Shown here piece after piece: positions 50,590 to 60,835 of a DNA stretch of 64,000 nt. Source of the stretch: Parietichytrium sp. I65-24A (lineage: Eukaryota > Sar > Bigyra > Thraustochytrida > Thraustochytriidae); the NCBI GenBank assembly GCA_012862575.1, contig BLSF01000059.1:186001-250000 (forward strand), given 5' to 3'. The notes beneath the pieces are model-generated. The model had not been told where the DNA came from. It did no database searches and was given only the letters and a program-made list of their open reading frames with translations. The first letter of the stretch is position 1, and every line of letters begins with the position of its first letter. The position numbers and the translations under genes were made by a program.

Positions 50590-52342
50590 CCGTCCTGTGT
50601 TGCTCTCGGTGTCGCATGTGTCGGTGTCTTGATGGAGAAGTCAGGTGCGTCCAGACTTTGACACCAAACGCTCTACTAGTTTCGACAAAGGCATTGGAGT
50701 CTTGAATGATGATGTCCACGGGCTCAGGCTCCTGCCTAGCACCTAGCTACTTGATCAACAGTGAAAGCAAGTATCTGTTGTCTTCTGAAAGCCAACACTC
50801 TCCGAAACTTTCTGTAGCGTGCTACTTTCGCGCTCATTACCTAACCACTGTACTACGCAACCATCGCCCCAAGCCCCTCATCATTCGCCCCTCGCCCCTC
50901 CCGGACTTGCTAACCCATTGCAACTTGAATACGGCACTTCAGAAAGTGTCCGTTGACTTTTGATCAAGCCTTAGCCTTGCCTTGAGCTGAGCCTTGAGCT
51001 GAGCCTTAGAGATAATTGAATTTCACTGACAGTCTGAGACAGTGACTCGTGATGATCATTAGCCGTCAGTGACTGTGGAAGGAAGTAATGAGAGTAGCTG
51101 CTCCTTCACTCTAATGACCAACCGCATTTATCTGCTTGCGACTCACCCGCTCTATTTGTGTGTCAATCATTGAAAGCACAGATATATGAGGTCTCCCAAG
51201 GTGTATTCAAATTGTACATTTACAGTTAAAAAGAAAGAATCTTAACGTTTCTGCCGTAACCTCTCAGTTTTGTATTTCTTTCGTGTAAACTTTCGAATTC
51301 TGAATTTTCATATTTCCCTTATTTCGACGTCCTTTGCACTGGTGCCTCTTGGGGACAACAGAACTTCTTCCATTGCAACGACATGAGAGTGTGTGATGCT
51401 GCACGATATCAGTGGTAGCCCCTGGTATCTCATGGTGATTTTTGGTTCACAGTCAGTACATAAACAACGTAGACCAGGCTGAGCACACGCGCATTAAGTT
51501 GGCGTGATCATCGATCCTACTCCATAGGGTCCCGTACTCAGTATGGCGTGGCTTGCAGACTCAGATCGCCAAATACCGGTGCGTTTGAAAGCTGCCTACT
51601 AGAGGTAGCAGCGCGAGAGAATCATTGCCAAGGAACAGCGCAGCCAAGAACATCGGAGGACTACTATTAACGTGTAAAGACGATGCCAGGACATCATTAC
51701 ATTCCTCGTAGGTTCGTGCTGAAGTGGAATGGTACCTGGTAGGGAGGTAGTTTCTGATTGAAAGCAGAAGGCAGTTTGCACAGTTGAAGAAATACAGAAT
51801 TTGACAACTTGCTTTGAGCAAGATCATTTTAAGGGCGTTTATGAGAATGAAAGGTGGCCGAGCGACGCACTAGCCAGGCGGGAGTGGCCAGCTACGTGGC
51901 GAATTGTTCAAGCTTCTCATTGTTTGATTTTCATGTCGGAAGGATCAGATATAACAGGAGTCTGGCAATGTGTCAGAGATAGTCTCACTGTGGGTGAAGA
52001 GATATCTAGACCACGGCCGAGACCAACAGGAAGCGCAGGGGCTGCCAAGCGAAACTTCCAGGAACACTTGCTTGCTCAATGCCTCTGGAATGCCTACAGA
52101 TCACGACGGTTTCATGAACGAAGTGAACAATCTTCCATGGCCCGCGACGCGATAACGTAGTGTAGGTCTCGAGGCTGTGTAATCTGAGCGACGTCACGCA
52201 TGCAAACAGGTGGTCGCGAGTAAAGACGCACTGACACCTGACAATTTGACACCTCGATCCAGGTGTAAACACTCGTATGCATATTGAGCAAAGTCAACAG
52301 ATCCCTACGCAAGGCGCTGCAGAATCTCCCGAAAAAAAAAAT
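50590..52342. other. Spacer between family B paralogs
   Basis: It carries a short tandem of cttgagctgagc (about 50967-51010), a gtactcagtat motif (51536-51546) and an ataccggtg (51572-51580). Unlike the family A pair, no duplicated promoter was evident by eye. No gene was supported. Confidence 0.55.
50967..51010. repeat. GAGCTGAGCCTT short tandem
   Basis: Three to four units based on ccttgagctgag. A longer array of the same unit lies at 54762-54847, on the other side of the second family B gene. Confidence 0.8.
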
Positions 52343-53902
52343 TCAAAGTGCACAGGTGCTGTTGAAAGCTGCAAGGTCCTCGCCGTACAAGAATATGCAA
52401 TATTTTTCCCGAAGCCCTCCCTCTTGAAGAGACTTTTCGATGGCGCAACAGCAAAGATTAAACCCGGTACACTCGCCATAGTGATCTCGAAAGCTGATAA
52501 ACGCTCCGACGCCCCAGCTTGCAAGGAGACTTGAATAGAAAAATGCATTTCCAAACCTGGAATGTCTTGCGTTCCACACCTCTCGAAGCATAAAGCCCCT
52601 TCGGAATTCCAGCGTGCAGCAAAAGATGTCTGTCAAGAACTCCACGAGAAGCTGCATTGCCAGCCATTGATACATTGGAGCCATGTTTAATTGGGCAGTG
52701 AAGATGTCAGGCTGCATGTTAAAGTAATCCAGCGGCAAGATCAAGGGCAGGTCTTTGTACAAAAGAACCAGAGCAAAGCTCCACAGTATGGCAACGTATT
52801 CACCGAGTTGCTCACCAACTAGTAACATGGAAATGAACATCTTCTCTGACGACTGTTTCTCTTCGATGGTTTTTGCGGCCTGGTACTCTGGATTTGCCTT
52901 TTGGCTACTGATGACCGTGCTCTCTAGAGATGGCACAACCGTGCCAGCCTTTACTCTTGACGACCAATTGGAAAGTGCTGCTCTGGACACGTACTCTACC
53001 TCTGCCTCCCCACCGTCTCTCCGACAAAGCAAGTTCCACGCTTTTCGAAATGCCCGGTCCCGGCTGTCCAGCGTGAGACGCATCACGATTTCAAGAATGG
53101 ACTGTAGAGCCAATGTCAGAAGCTGTGCCGAGCCATTTTTTAGATTCAGCATCGACAATCTGATCATAGAGGAGCAGATCATTTGCATCCAGAGAAACAA
53201 AGCCCATGAGCGCTCATGCCGCAAAATAATGCCTTTGCCTGCAGCTCCCTTGATCAGCGTGAATGACTTTGCGCCACTTCGAACGAGAGTGTACCACACC
53301 TCCTTCATCACTGGTAACACAAAGACGATGACAATTATTTGGCCTCTGTCGCTGGAGATTGGTATCTTGTTCAAAAGCATCAGAACAAGAAGACCGACAA
53401 GAATGACAACTAATTGTGTGAGGATAAGCCTCGGAAGTATGGAGTCCCCAGGAAGGACGGCGTATGAGACGGCAACGAAGCCAAGGAACGGTGCAACAGA
53501 GGTGATCAAGGCGGGTTGTGAGGCATTGCCGAAGACCCCGCGTGATATCACAAAAACCAAGTAGCCCATGAAGACTCCAAACATGCACATTGCCATGGCC
53601 CGCCTCCCAATGTCAACGGCGTGCGCCATTAAAAACGGGAGGTACGAGTAGAAGATAAAGTCGGCATAAAGTCCAACCAAGAGCTGTGTGTCCCAGGCCA
53701 GGTCGGCGACAACCACCGCTACTCTTTCCTGCACGTTCACGCGCCACATTTCAGAAGCAGGAGAGATGAACCGATCAAAGCCGAAGAATATGATGAAGCC
53801 GGCAAGACTCAAGCATGAGTACGCACTAAGAGCCAGGTGTAAGCGAAGACTCTCGCACACGCCTTCAGTCCAGCTGGCGCCCTCTACACTCGCTTTCCCC
53901 AT
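52343..53902 (-). CDS. Multi-pass membrane protein, family B paralog 2
   Basis: The product is 519 residues from the ATG at 53902 (the frame opens nine codons earlier with GTG). Its topology matches the neighbour at 48982-50589, with about 10 spans, a hydrophilic loop before MLLVGEQLGEYVAILW, and the Cys-rich tail GECTGFNLCCCAIE plus GLREKYC. Identity by eye is moderate, clearly lower than in the family A pair, so this duplication is older or diverging faster. No known domain was recognised. Confidence 0.75.
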   Translation of the reverse strand: MGKASVEGASWTEGVCESLRLHLALSAYSCLSLAGFIIFFGFDRFISPASEMWRVNVQERVAVVVADLAWDTQLLVGLYADFIFYSYLPFLMAHAVDIGRRAMAMCMFGVFMGYLVFVISRGVFGNASQPALITSVAPFLGFVAVSYAVLPGDSILPRLILTQLVVILVGLLVLMLLNKIPISSDRGQIIVIVFVLPVMKEVWYTLVRSGAKSFTLIKGAAGKGIILRHERSWALFLWMQMICSSMIRLSMLNLKNGSAQLLTLALQSILEIVMRLTLDSRDRAFRKAWNLLCRRDGGEAEVEYVSRAALSNWSSRVKAGTVVPSLESTVISSQKANPEYQAAKTIEEKQSSEKMFISMLLVGEQLGEYVAILWSFALVLLYKDLPLILPLDYFNMQPDIFTAQLNMAPMYQWLAMQLLVEFLTDIFCCTLEFRRGFMLREVWNARHSRFGNAFFYSSLLASWGVGAFISFRDHYGECTGFNLCCCAIEKSLQEGGLREKYCIFLYGEDLAAFNSTCAL

Positions 53903-55425
53903 GGTGCTCCAGAGCGGCTCATGCCGCACAGCCTGAGCGCGTCAAGGGCGGGCGCTCGATCAATTGGAAAGCACGTACTTCAAGTACAAACTTCGCACAC
54001 ATAATTAAGATTGAACTCACGCATTCAATTTTCCGTTGAGTTCGGATGCATCATGCTTTTCTCCCTATGAAGCGCCTCACGAAACCCAGAGGAATTTAAA
54101 GTGGTGGGGACACTGTTTTGCGTCCAATAGTAGTCGTGAAATGGTTTTCGGATAGTCGACGTCTGCCATAACAATGTGAAAGTACAAAGCAATGCTGGTC
54201 ATATAGGTACTGAGAAAGTGCAATTTTGACACCGAAGTGCTGTTTTGTCTTCCAATGCCCCACAACATCCCTGTACATTAACTCAGACTTGGATCAGAGG
54301 TGGCATCCCCACCAAACTTATTCGTGCACCATCTTTGTCTTGAAGAAGCAAGCGTAACAAAAACATTTGGCGAAGCCACGGGCGTTTCACGCCCTGACCG
54401 TGTTCGCGAACGCTCGGTACGCCTTTCCAAAACCAGAGCCGGATGCTTCAGTCTGGACGACGTCGACCCAAAGACTCAGGCGAGAGTCATCAGTACGGCC
54501 GATGGTAAGGCGGGCTTGACTGGAAAACCCTTGCTCCGTTCAAACTATATTCTCTCATGCCCTTGTAAGCTCTCGCATCCGTCAACACTCGACGGACGGA
54601 GTGTCGATAAAATACAAACTCCCAAAGCCGCTGATCAGCGCATCGTCCTTGCGTCGACCATTCGCGCAAGATCTCCAAACTCTCGCGAGTCGCTGGCAGA
54701 CGATGAGAACAATTAATTATTGGCTGACCCCTGACCATATAAAAACTCTGACCATCAGAGTAGCTGAGCTGAGCCTAATCCTGAGCGGAGCCTAAGCCTG
54801 AGCTGAGCCTGAGCTGTCTGAGCTGAGGAGCTGAGGAGCCTGAGCTCCCTTTCGTCAACGGACAAATGTAAAGGGTCCTTACCCAAATTTTGTAGCTCAG
54901 CATATCTCAGCATTAGCCATCTTCCACCATCGGCACTTGACATGGATGAAAGTGTATTCAACTTGACTGCTCAGGTACAGCAGCTATCAAGAAGCTTTGT
55001 CATCTTTCATACAGAATTTAAAAATTGGATGATTATTATCGCTTTCAGTCTTCAGTCTTCAGACTTCATTATTCGCTATAGAAACATTCGCTTTGGAAGC
55101 GAGCAAAATGTCGGCATAGTGAGCGCGTGCTCCACCCAACTCAACTCATTTCAACTCACAGTCGAGAGAAAGAGAGAAAAAGAGAGAGGAGTAAACTTTG
55201 GATGCGATTGGGAGACTAATCGACTCTGTAGCGCTGCCCCGAGCTTTGTTGGACGAGGACGAAGACGAAGACGAAGAGGACAGTGCTCTCCGACGAGTTG
55301 ACCGAGCTTCGTTGGGTCTTTTGTCCACCTTTGCTGGAGTGACATTTGTCGACACTGAAGGCGCGGTTGATGCAGCTGACGTGAGAGACTCGCGGCGATT
55401 CAGGGAGCCTCGGGCCGGCGCGAAG
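53903..55425. other. Divergent spacer between family B paralog 2 and the coiled-coil gene
   Basis: A degenerate GAGCTGAGCCT array lies at 54762-54847 and a gagagaaagaga tract at about 55163-55190. From 55198 the frame of the coiled-coil gene is open and acidic but has no ATG until 55426; it may be an upstream exon or untranslated leader. No other gene was supported. Confidence 0.5.
54762..54847. repeat. Degenerate GAGCTGAGCCT array
   Basis: About seven imperfect 11- to 12-bp units. The unit is shared with the shorter array at 50967-51010. Confidence 0.8.
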
Positions 55426-56583
55426 ATGGGGGATGAGGCGGAGTGCACGCCCCGCGACTGGGAGCGGGAGCTGAAACAGCGGGAGAAGCAGATTTCCAGT
55501 CTCCATATCAAACTGGAAGCAGAGTCCGAGCAGCACAAGGAGCGCGTGTCCGTCCTGGTGTCCGAGGCGCGGGCGGAGAAAGATGCCATGGAGCACGAGC
55601 TGCACATGTCCCAAGGCAAGGTGAAGCAGCTGGAAATTGAGGTGGCTGGCCTACAGGTGATGCAAGAGGAGAATGCGCGACTAAGCGAGCTTGTGCTCGG
55701 CCTGCAAGAGCAGATTACAGAGCTTATCGAGCAGCACTCCCTGGAGACACATAATATAAAGAAGGAGACGTTCAACTCCAGACTGCAGCTGGAAAACACG
55801 TTCCGCAGGACGCTACAGGAGATGGACAGGAAGCACCACGAGCTCGCCTTTCAGGAGATGGATGTGGAAAGTAAAAACGCGCTTATCGAAAAAGCTCGGG
55901 TCCAAGACGAGCTGGCACTGCAAACGATCGGCATCGAAGCTTTGACCAATCGGTATATGGCGCAGAGCAAATCGATGCAGGTGCTGAAAACGGACAATAG
56001 CATCTTAAAAGAGCACCAGCGCGTGCAGACCCGTAAGATCGCGTCTTTAAAAGAAGAGCTAGCTGCGGCGGCGTCTCGTTCGACAGCGTTGGAAGAGCAG
56101 CTGGCTCACGAAAAGTCTCGCACTGAACGAATGGAAGAGCTTACAAAACAGGTGGACGTTTTGCGCCGCGAGAATAAGGAGCTTCAAATTGCAAACGCTG
56201 AGGCAGAACAAAAGTGTACAAAATTGAAAGAGCGGTGCAGTAGACAAACCGAGCGGCTCAAGGTTTACGAGAAGACCGACGACAAGAAGCGTCAAGCTGA
56301 CAAGCAACAAGCAAATACAGAACTATTACGAAGCTTAGCGAATATCGGTCGAGCTCGATCGCCGTCGGTTGACGAGACCGAGCCGACTGCTCAGGATGAC
56401 GTTTTCTTTCAGACTGGAATGTCAACAGCAAAAATTTCCATGCGCAAGATTCCCGCAACCACGGACTTTAGCAAGGGCTTGAAAGAGTCTGGTTCCATGC
56501 CACTGCTTCGAAAAAGTGAGTACCCAGGGATTCTCGACAGCTGGAATGCCAAATATACAAATGAGCGAAAAAAGGGATTATGA
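55426..56583 (+). CDS. Coiled-coil protein, possibly ciliary/basal body
   Basis: The product is 385 residues from the first ATG (55426). Residues about 15-300 are almost wholly heptad-rich coiled coil with many Lys/Glu. The C-terminal part is less ordered, with a SPSVDETEP stretch and a PGILDSWNAKYTNERKKGL end. A segment reading HNIKKETFNSRLQLENTFRR, then ESKNALIEKARVQDELALQT, recalls the coiled-coil core of basal-body proteins such as BBOF1 and CFAP157, but coiled coils look alike and this is weak. The frame is open and protein-like for another 76 codons upstream (acidic DEDEDEDEED), with no ATG; a spliced or alternative start is possible. It converges on the MAP kinase gene. Confidence 0.7.
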   Translation: MGDEAECTPRDWERELKQREKQISSLHIKLEAESEQHKERVSVLVSEARAEKDAMEHELHMSQGKVKQLEIEVAGLQVMQEENARLSELVLGLQEQITELIEQHSLETHNIKKETFNSRLQLENTFRRTLQEMDRKHHELAFQEMDVESKNALIEKARVQDELALQTIGIEALTNRYMAQSKSMQVLKTDNSILKEHQRVQTRKIASLKEELAAAASRSTALEEQLAHEKSRTERMEELTKQVDVLRRENKELQIANAEAEQKCTKLKERCSRQTERLKVYEKTDDKKRQADKQQANTELLRSLANIGRARSPSVDETEPTAQDDVFFQTGMSTAKISMRKIPATTDFSKGLKESGSMPLLRKSEYPGILDSWNAKYTNERKKGL

Positions 56584-57188
56584 GTTCGGCGCGGCGGTGT
56601 CGCTGAACGCCGTTACTATATGAGTAAGCCCTGAGCAGCTCTCTTCTAATGGAACTCCCGCCTTTATTAAGTGTAGCATATTTTCTTGCACAATGTGTTT
56701 CAATGTTCAAGAAATTGAGAAATGGTGTTTACAGTTAATCTTTCTTTAGACCTGTTGGCAGCGATTGTTTCTGGCCGCACAAGCACAAGCCATAAAACGG
56801 CCAAGCCTGACAGCAGTTCGGGTACACCGACGCCAAATTTTAGCAGAGGCAATCTCGGAAGCATTGTTCAGCAGTACGTTGATTCCCTCTACAGCAAGTG
56901 GCAAGTGGCAAGTGGCAAGTGGCTTTCAGAGGGACTCGAAGGGATGCTTGTGTATCGATTCTTTTGCTTCGAGGGTCAGTGAGGATCTTGACTGTTGAAC
57001 AAAAAAAAATGAGGGAGTTGTCACAAAATTTACAAATCGAAATGCCGAAATTCTCTCACCAAAAAGTGCTTTTTGGCCACGTGTGAGCAACGTAGATGTA
57101 ACAGAGTGGAAAATCAGTGCCAAAAGAAAAACGAACGAGGACGTAGTAACGTGCATGTCATGTCAATTTTTAATAAATTCCGGTCTAT
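56584..57188. other. Convergent 3' spacer
   Basis: A GCAAGTG tandem of four units (about 56894-56923) is the only notable feature between the coiled-coil and MAP kinase stop codons. No gene was seen. Confidence 0.6.
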
Positions 57189-59321
57189 TCAGTAACCTGC
57201 GTGTTTAGAAGAGCCGCTGTATCGATCTTGTGCAGCAGTTCTTTCTTGGTTTCTTGGGTGCGAGAATGAGAATGGCTGGGTGGCCGTCACAGCTCTTGCC
57301 TTCAGGTTTCCAGAAGACGAAGATGAGCCGTTGACCATGGAGGACGTCCGGCCATATCTGGAGCCTTGCATGGTGTCTGGATCAATCGCAGTAGAGCCAG
57401 ACCCGGCGCTGGTATGGCGCTTGCTCTTTCGCAAGATGTTCTTGATTGGCAGCATGGAGGACATGGAGTCATGCTTGTGCTCTTCGACGATGTTGCTATT
57501 GGACATTGGCGAGTTTGCAGAGTCGCATGACATTGGTGATGCATCATCACGTTGTCGCGACCGCGAGCTCCCCGAGGTGGAAACCACGGGCTTCTTGCCA
57601 GAAAAAGAGGCGGCTTTGTGTAGGTTCGGAAGTTTGTCGCCTTTAGCCTTAGAGGACCCGGTCAGGATCGAGGTTCCGCCCAAAATTCGCGAAGTAAAGC
57701 TTCTGCTTTTCTTCTTTTGCCGCTGCTCGGTGGTTGGAACAACGTTGCCGTACGCCTCATTTTCACGTTCAGTAGACTGGTCATACACGATTTTCGTCTT
57801 ACTGCTGCGGCTGGAGCTCGAGTTGTGGTTGGATGGCGAACCAGAGTGAGTCGAACCCGATGAGACAGAGGTCGAAGAGCTCTGGCGAGAAACGTTGCGC
57901 GGAGCAACGTGGTGGTGCTCCTCGCGGTCCATGGCGTCATTCATGTCGCAATCTTGTTGATTCTTGCTTGAGGATCGTTGCATTTGCATTTGAGCACTCT
58001 GGGGCCGCACGCGGTGCTCGACTGTCTCAGGTTGAGACGGCTCGGCTCGGGCAGACAATGCCTTCGCGCTGGACTTCTTCTTTTTAGCCTGGCGCAGCGC
58101 TTCCAAAGTCACTGGGTCCATGTCTTGTTCCATATCGAAATCACGGCTGCGGCGCATCACCTCACGTGACTTTGTCCGCTGGTGCATGCCCCACTTTTGC
58201 TCTAACTCCTGCATGTACTTTTGGTGAGCCATGTATCGCTCTGGCTCCAGAGGGCGGATGTTATTCTGAATGGTAAAGTCGGTCACCTCGTTGATGATGA
58301 TCTCGCGAAGCTGTTTCTCGTTGAGATCTTGCTGCTCAAAGTCAAAGTTGAAGAGTTTTTCGTCAAGCTTTGGGGTATGAATTTTCTTGTCGCGGAGAGG
58401 CGCATTAGCAAAGAACGGATGCTGCAGCGCGTCGCCCACAGAGATGCGTTTGTCCGCTGCGAAGCGAATGCAGCTCTCCATAAAGTCGATCGCCTCTTTG
58501 CCGGCGTGAGGGTAGATTGATGCCAAATCAACCGCGCCCTTGTTAGGCAAGGAGCGAAGAAACTGGATAGCCTGTGAGTTTTTAATGTATGTGGTTTCGC
58601 GTGGATCTGGAGTTCCAATCACATCAAAGATGAGCTGAAGCTGATGAACAAAGTTCTTACCAGGGAAGAGAGGGGTGCGACCCAAGAGCTCTGCAAAGAT
58701 GCATCCGCAAGACCAGATGTCCACGGCGGCAGTGTACTTGCCGTCCGGGGAGAGCATCAATTCAGGTGGACGGTACCACCTGGTTACGACATGCTCGGTC
58801 ATCAGAGGTTTGTCGTCTGTGGCTTCTGGCGCTAATCGCGCGAGTCCGAAATCACTAATTCTGAGGTCGCAGTTCTTGGAAACGAGCAGGTTTGCAGGCT
58901 TGAGATCCCTATGGAGAATGCCGTTTGAGTGCAAAAAGTCGATGCCGAGGATGAGCTGGTACATGAAGTGCTTGTGGTGGGAAACACTGAGTTTCTGACT
59001 ACTCTGAATAATGCGATGCAAGTCGGTGTCCATGCACTCCATTCCAATGTAGAGCTCATCTGCCTCCGGGTTGACCATCAAGTCGAGAAGAGTGATGACG
59101 TTTGGGTGCTGACCGCAGTGGCGTAGAAGCTTGATTTCTCGCAGGGTATGCTTGGCATCGTAGACGCTCTTTGCCATGGGGCAAATTTTCTTGATCGCCA
59201 GCTTGCGGTTCGCCACATTGTCTTTGACCGAGCAAACCACGCCGTACGCACCCTTGCCGAGCGCTTTCACGAAGGTATACCTTTCGTCAACATTGAACTT
59301 GGTCCCGTACACCTCAAACAT
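57189..59321 (-). CDS. MAP kinase with TEH activation motif and long Ser-rich tail
   Basis: The product is 710 residues from the ATG at 59321; an in-frame stop lies 26 codons upstream, so the start is well bounded. The kinase domain fills about 14-330: glycine loop GKGAYG (22-27), Lys in AIKK (43-44), HRDLKPAN (138-144), DFGLA (158-161), and MTEHVVTRWYRPPE at 174-187. The CMGC/MAPK-type sequence after it (TAAVDIWSCGCIFAELL) is clear. The activation lip has Thr-Glu-His (175-177) where ERK-type kinases have Thr-x-Tyr, so dual phosphorylation cannot occur in the usual way. Catalytic residues are intact. The C-terminal 350 residues are Ser/Gln-rich and low in complexity, with basic patches. The TxY-lacking lip resembles apicomplexan MAPK2 (TSH), but orthology is not shown. 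Confidence 0.93.
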   Translation of the reverse strand: MFEVYGTKFNVDERYTFVKALGKGAYGVVCSVKDNVANRKLAIKKICPMAKSVYDAKHTLREIKLLRHCGQHPNVITLLDLMVNPEADELYIGMECMDTDLHRIIQSSQKLSVSHHKHFMYQLILGIDFLHSNGILHRDLKPANLLVSKNCDLRISDFGLARLAPEATDDKPLMTEHVVTRWYRPPELMLSPDGKYTAAVDIWSCGCIFAELLGRTPLFPGKNFVHQLQLIFDVIGTPDPRETTYIKNSQAIQFLRSLPNKGAVDLASIYPHAGKEAIDFMESCIRFAADKRISVGDALQHPFFANAPLRDKKIHTPKLDEKLFNFDFEQQDLNEKQLREIIINEVTDFTIQNNIRPLEPERYMAHQKYMQELEQKWGMHQRTKSREVMRRSRDFDMEQDMDPVTLEALRQAKKKKSSAKALSARAEPSQPETVEHRVRPQSAQMQMQRSSSKNQQDCDMNDAMDREEHHHVAPRNVSRQSSSTSVSSGSTHSGSPSNHNSSSSRSSKTKIVYDQSTERENEAYGNVVPTTEQRQKKKSRSFTSRILGGTSILTGSSKAKGDKLPNLHKAASFSGKKPVVSTSGSSRSRQRDDASPMSCDSANSPMSNSNIVEEHKHDSMSSMLPIKNILRKSKRHTSAGSGSTAIDPDTMQGSRYGRTSSMVNGSSSSSGNLKARAVTATQPFSFSHPRNQERTAAQDRYSGSSKHAGY

Positions 59322-60810
59322 GTTGCCAGCGCTGTTCACTGATACAGTCTGTGCCGTGCTTTCTCCAAACCCTGCTTTTTCTAACGGATCGTGCAATCAG
59401 CTCTGATAGAATAGTGGTTTCAAGCCGGCGAGCACGCGTGAAAGGCTTGCACGTTCTGGAGCACCGACCCACTCGCACACCCTGGGCTTCCTACGAGCTT
59501 GTCCGAATTCTCGCGCGCAGCAAGGCGTCTGTCAAAGACCCAGGCTGGCGAAGGGCTCAACTTGCACTGCTTTAAAAGAAGATTGCCCACGTCTGATGTC
59601 GATGTCTGATGCCGAGACTCGAGCACAAGTATCTCAGAGACTGAGACGGTTTTCAAACCTACTAGGCGACACACCGCAGCCCGGTACAGGCGATTGCATC
59701 AACAAGCGCTCAGCTAGATCTATTTGTGGTGTGATTTTTGGCTCTAAACAACAACACCAGCCACGAAAGGAGGAAAGGGAAGAGCACATCAGGGAAAAAG
59801 TCCCGGCAGGGAAGTCAGTCCTCCTCAAGCGATACCGGGGCGCAATGTCAAGTCACGGAATTACGGGTTTCTAGTAAGGAGACTGTCAAGGGGTGGAGGA
59901 AAGGGCAGTCATTCGCAGTCAAGTTACCGCTAGGTGGGTCCGCAACCTCTTGGGCGTCTCTAGTCGCCTGTCAAGTTGTTTCATCTCCACTCAGCCGCAA
60001 ATCGCTGCACAGCGTCCGAAGCTGCCTGCGAAGCACCTAGCTCCGCTTACATATTTTAGAAGACTCGACCATTTGATGTGACCGTTCCTCTGATAAAACT
60101 TGCTCATTTCTCATTTCGCACTTCCTGACCATCTCCCATCTTCCTTTTTCCCACGTAATGCTTCACAAACAATCACTCTATCTCTAAGCTTTGGGTATTC
60201 ACTCCTGCCATTTTATGCTTGCAGCTCTACCTTTTTCTTTGCGCCTTCTTCCTCTGACCAGCCCGGTCCTGGATGGACGGATAGTTCACTTCCAGTGCAA
60301 AGCTGTCGATGCAGATACTAGTGCTACTTCGCGCGCCGGATTCAGCGCGACTCGGGAAACTGCGAAGAAAGAAAGGAAGAAACAGTAAGGAATGGAAGCA
60401 ATGAGCCTCGTACAGGACGGAAATAGCACGGGAGTGCGAAAAGCAAAAATATAGACGTTGCCATTTTTCGTTTCTTCCCTCGCACCACAAAAAGTTTCAA
60501 GTGGTGTGCGAACGGCCAAATTCACCGGCCATATTCTTAAACCCCGCCTCCCCGTTCTCGCACAAGTCGTTATGCTGCCGCCTGCGGTACCTTAACCATG
60601 TTTTGTTCGTTAGACCTTTAGGTACTTACTTGCCAGCGCCACACCAACATGGCTTGGGAAGTAGTATTTACAGGGAAGAAGAGTAGGTAGATGAACTGAC
60701 TGTGAAAAAGAAAAATGACGGCTTTTACAAATTTTCATACACAAAGCGGGAAAAGAGGCAGTCTATCTGTCTCGGCTTTGCTTGCTCGTTTAGTTGATTA
60801 TCTGTTTGTG

Positions 60811-60835
60811 AATGAATGAATGAATGAATGAATAT
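60811..60835. repeat. GAAT microsatellite
   Basis: Six consecutive TGAA/GAAT units in the spacer between the MAP kinase and eL24 genes. Confidence 0.9.

Noticed and set aside
54300-54716. 138-codon plus-strand frame
   Set aside because: It has a non-ATG start, no recognisable domain and an amino acid mix like translated spacer DNA.
57849-57880. tRNA B-box-like string GGTTCGACTC on the minus strand
   Set aside because: It is inside the MAP kinase coding region and no A box or cloverleaf can be formed around it by eye.
59596-59874. 92-codon plus-strand frame beginning MSMSDAETRAQ
   Set aside because: It has an ATG and looks faintly protein-like, but it is short, unsupported by any motif and lies in the MAP kinase promoter. 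Kept out of the gene list.
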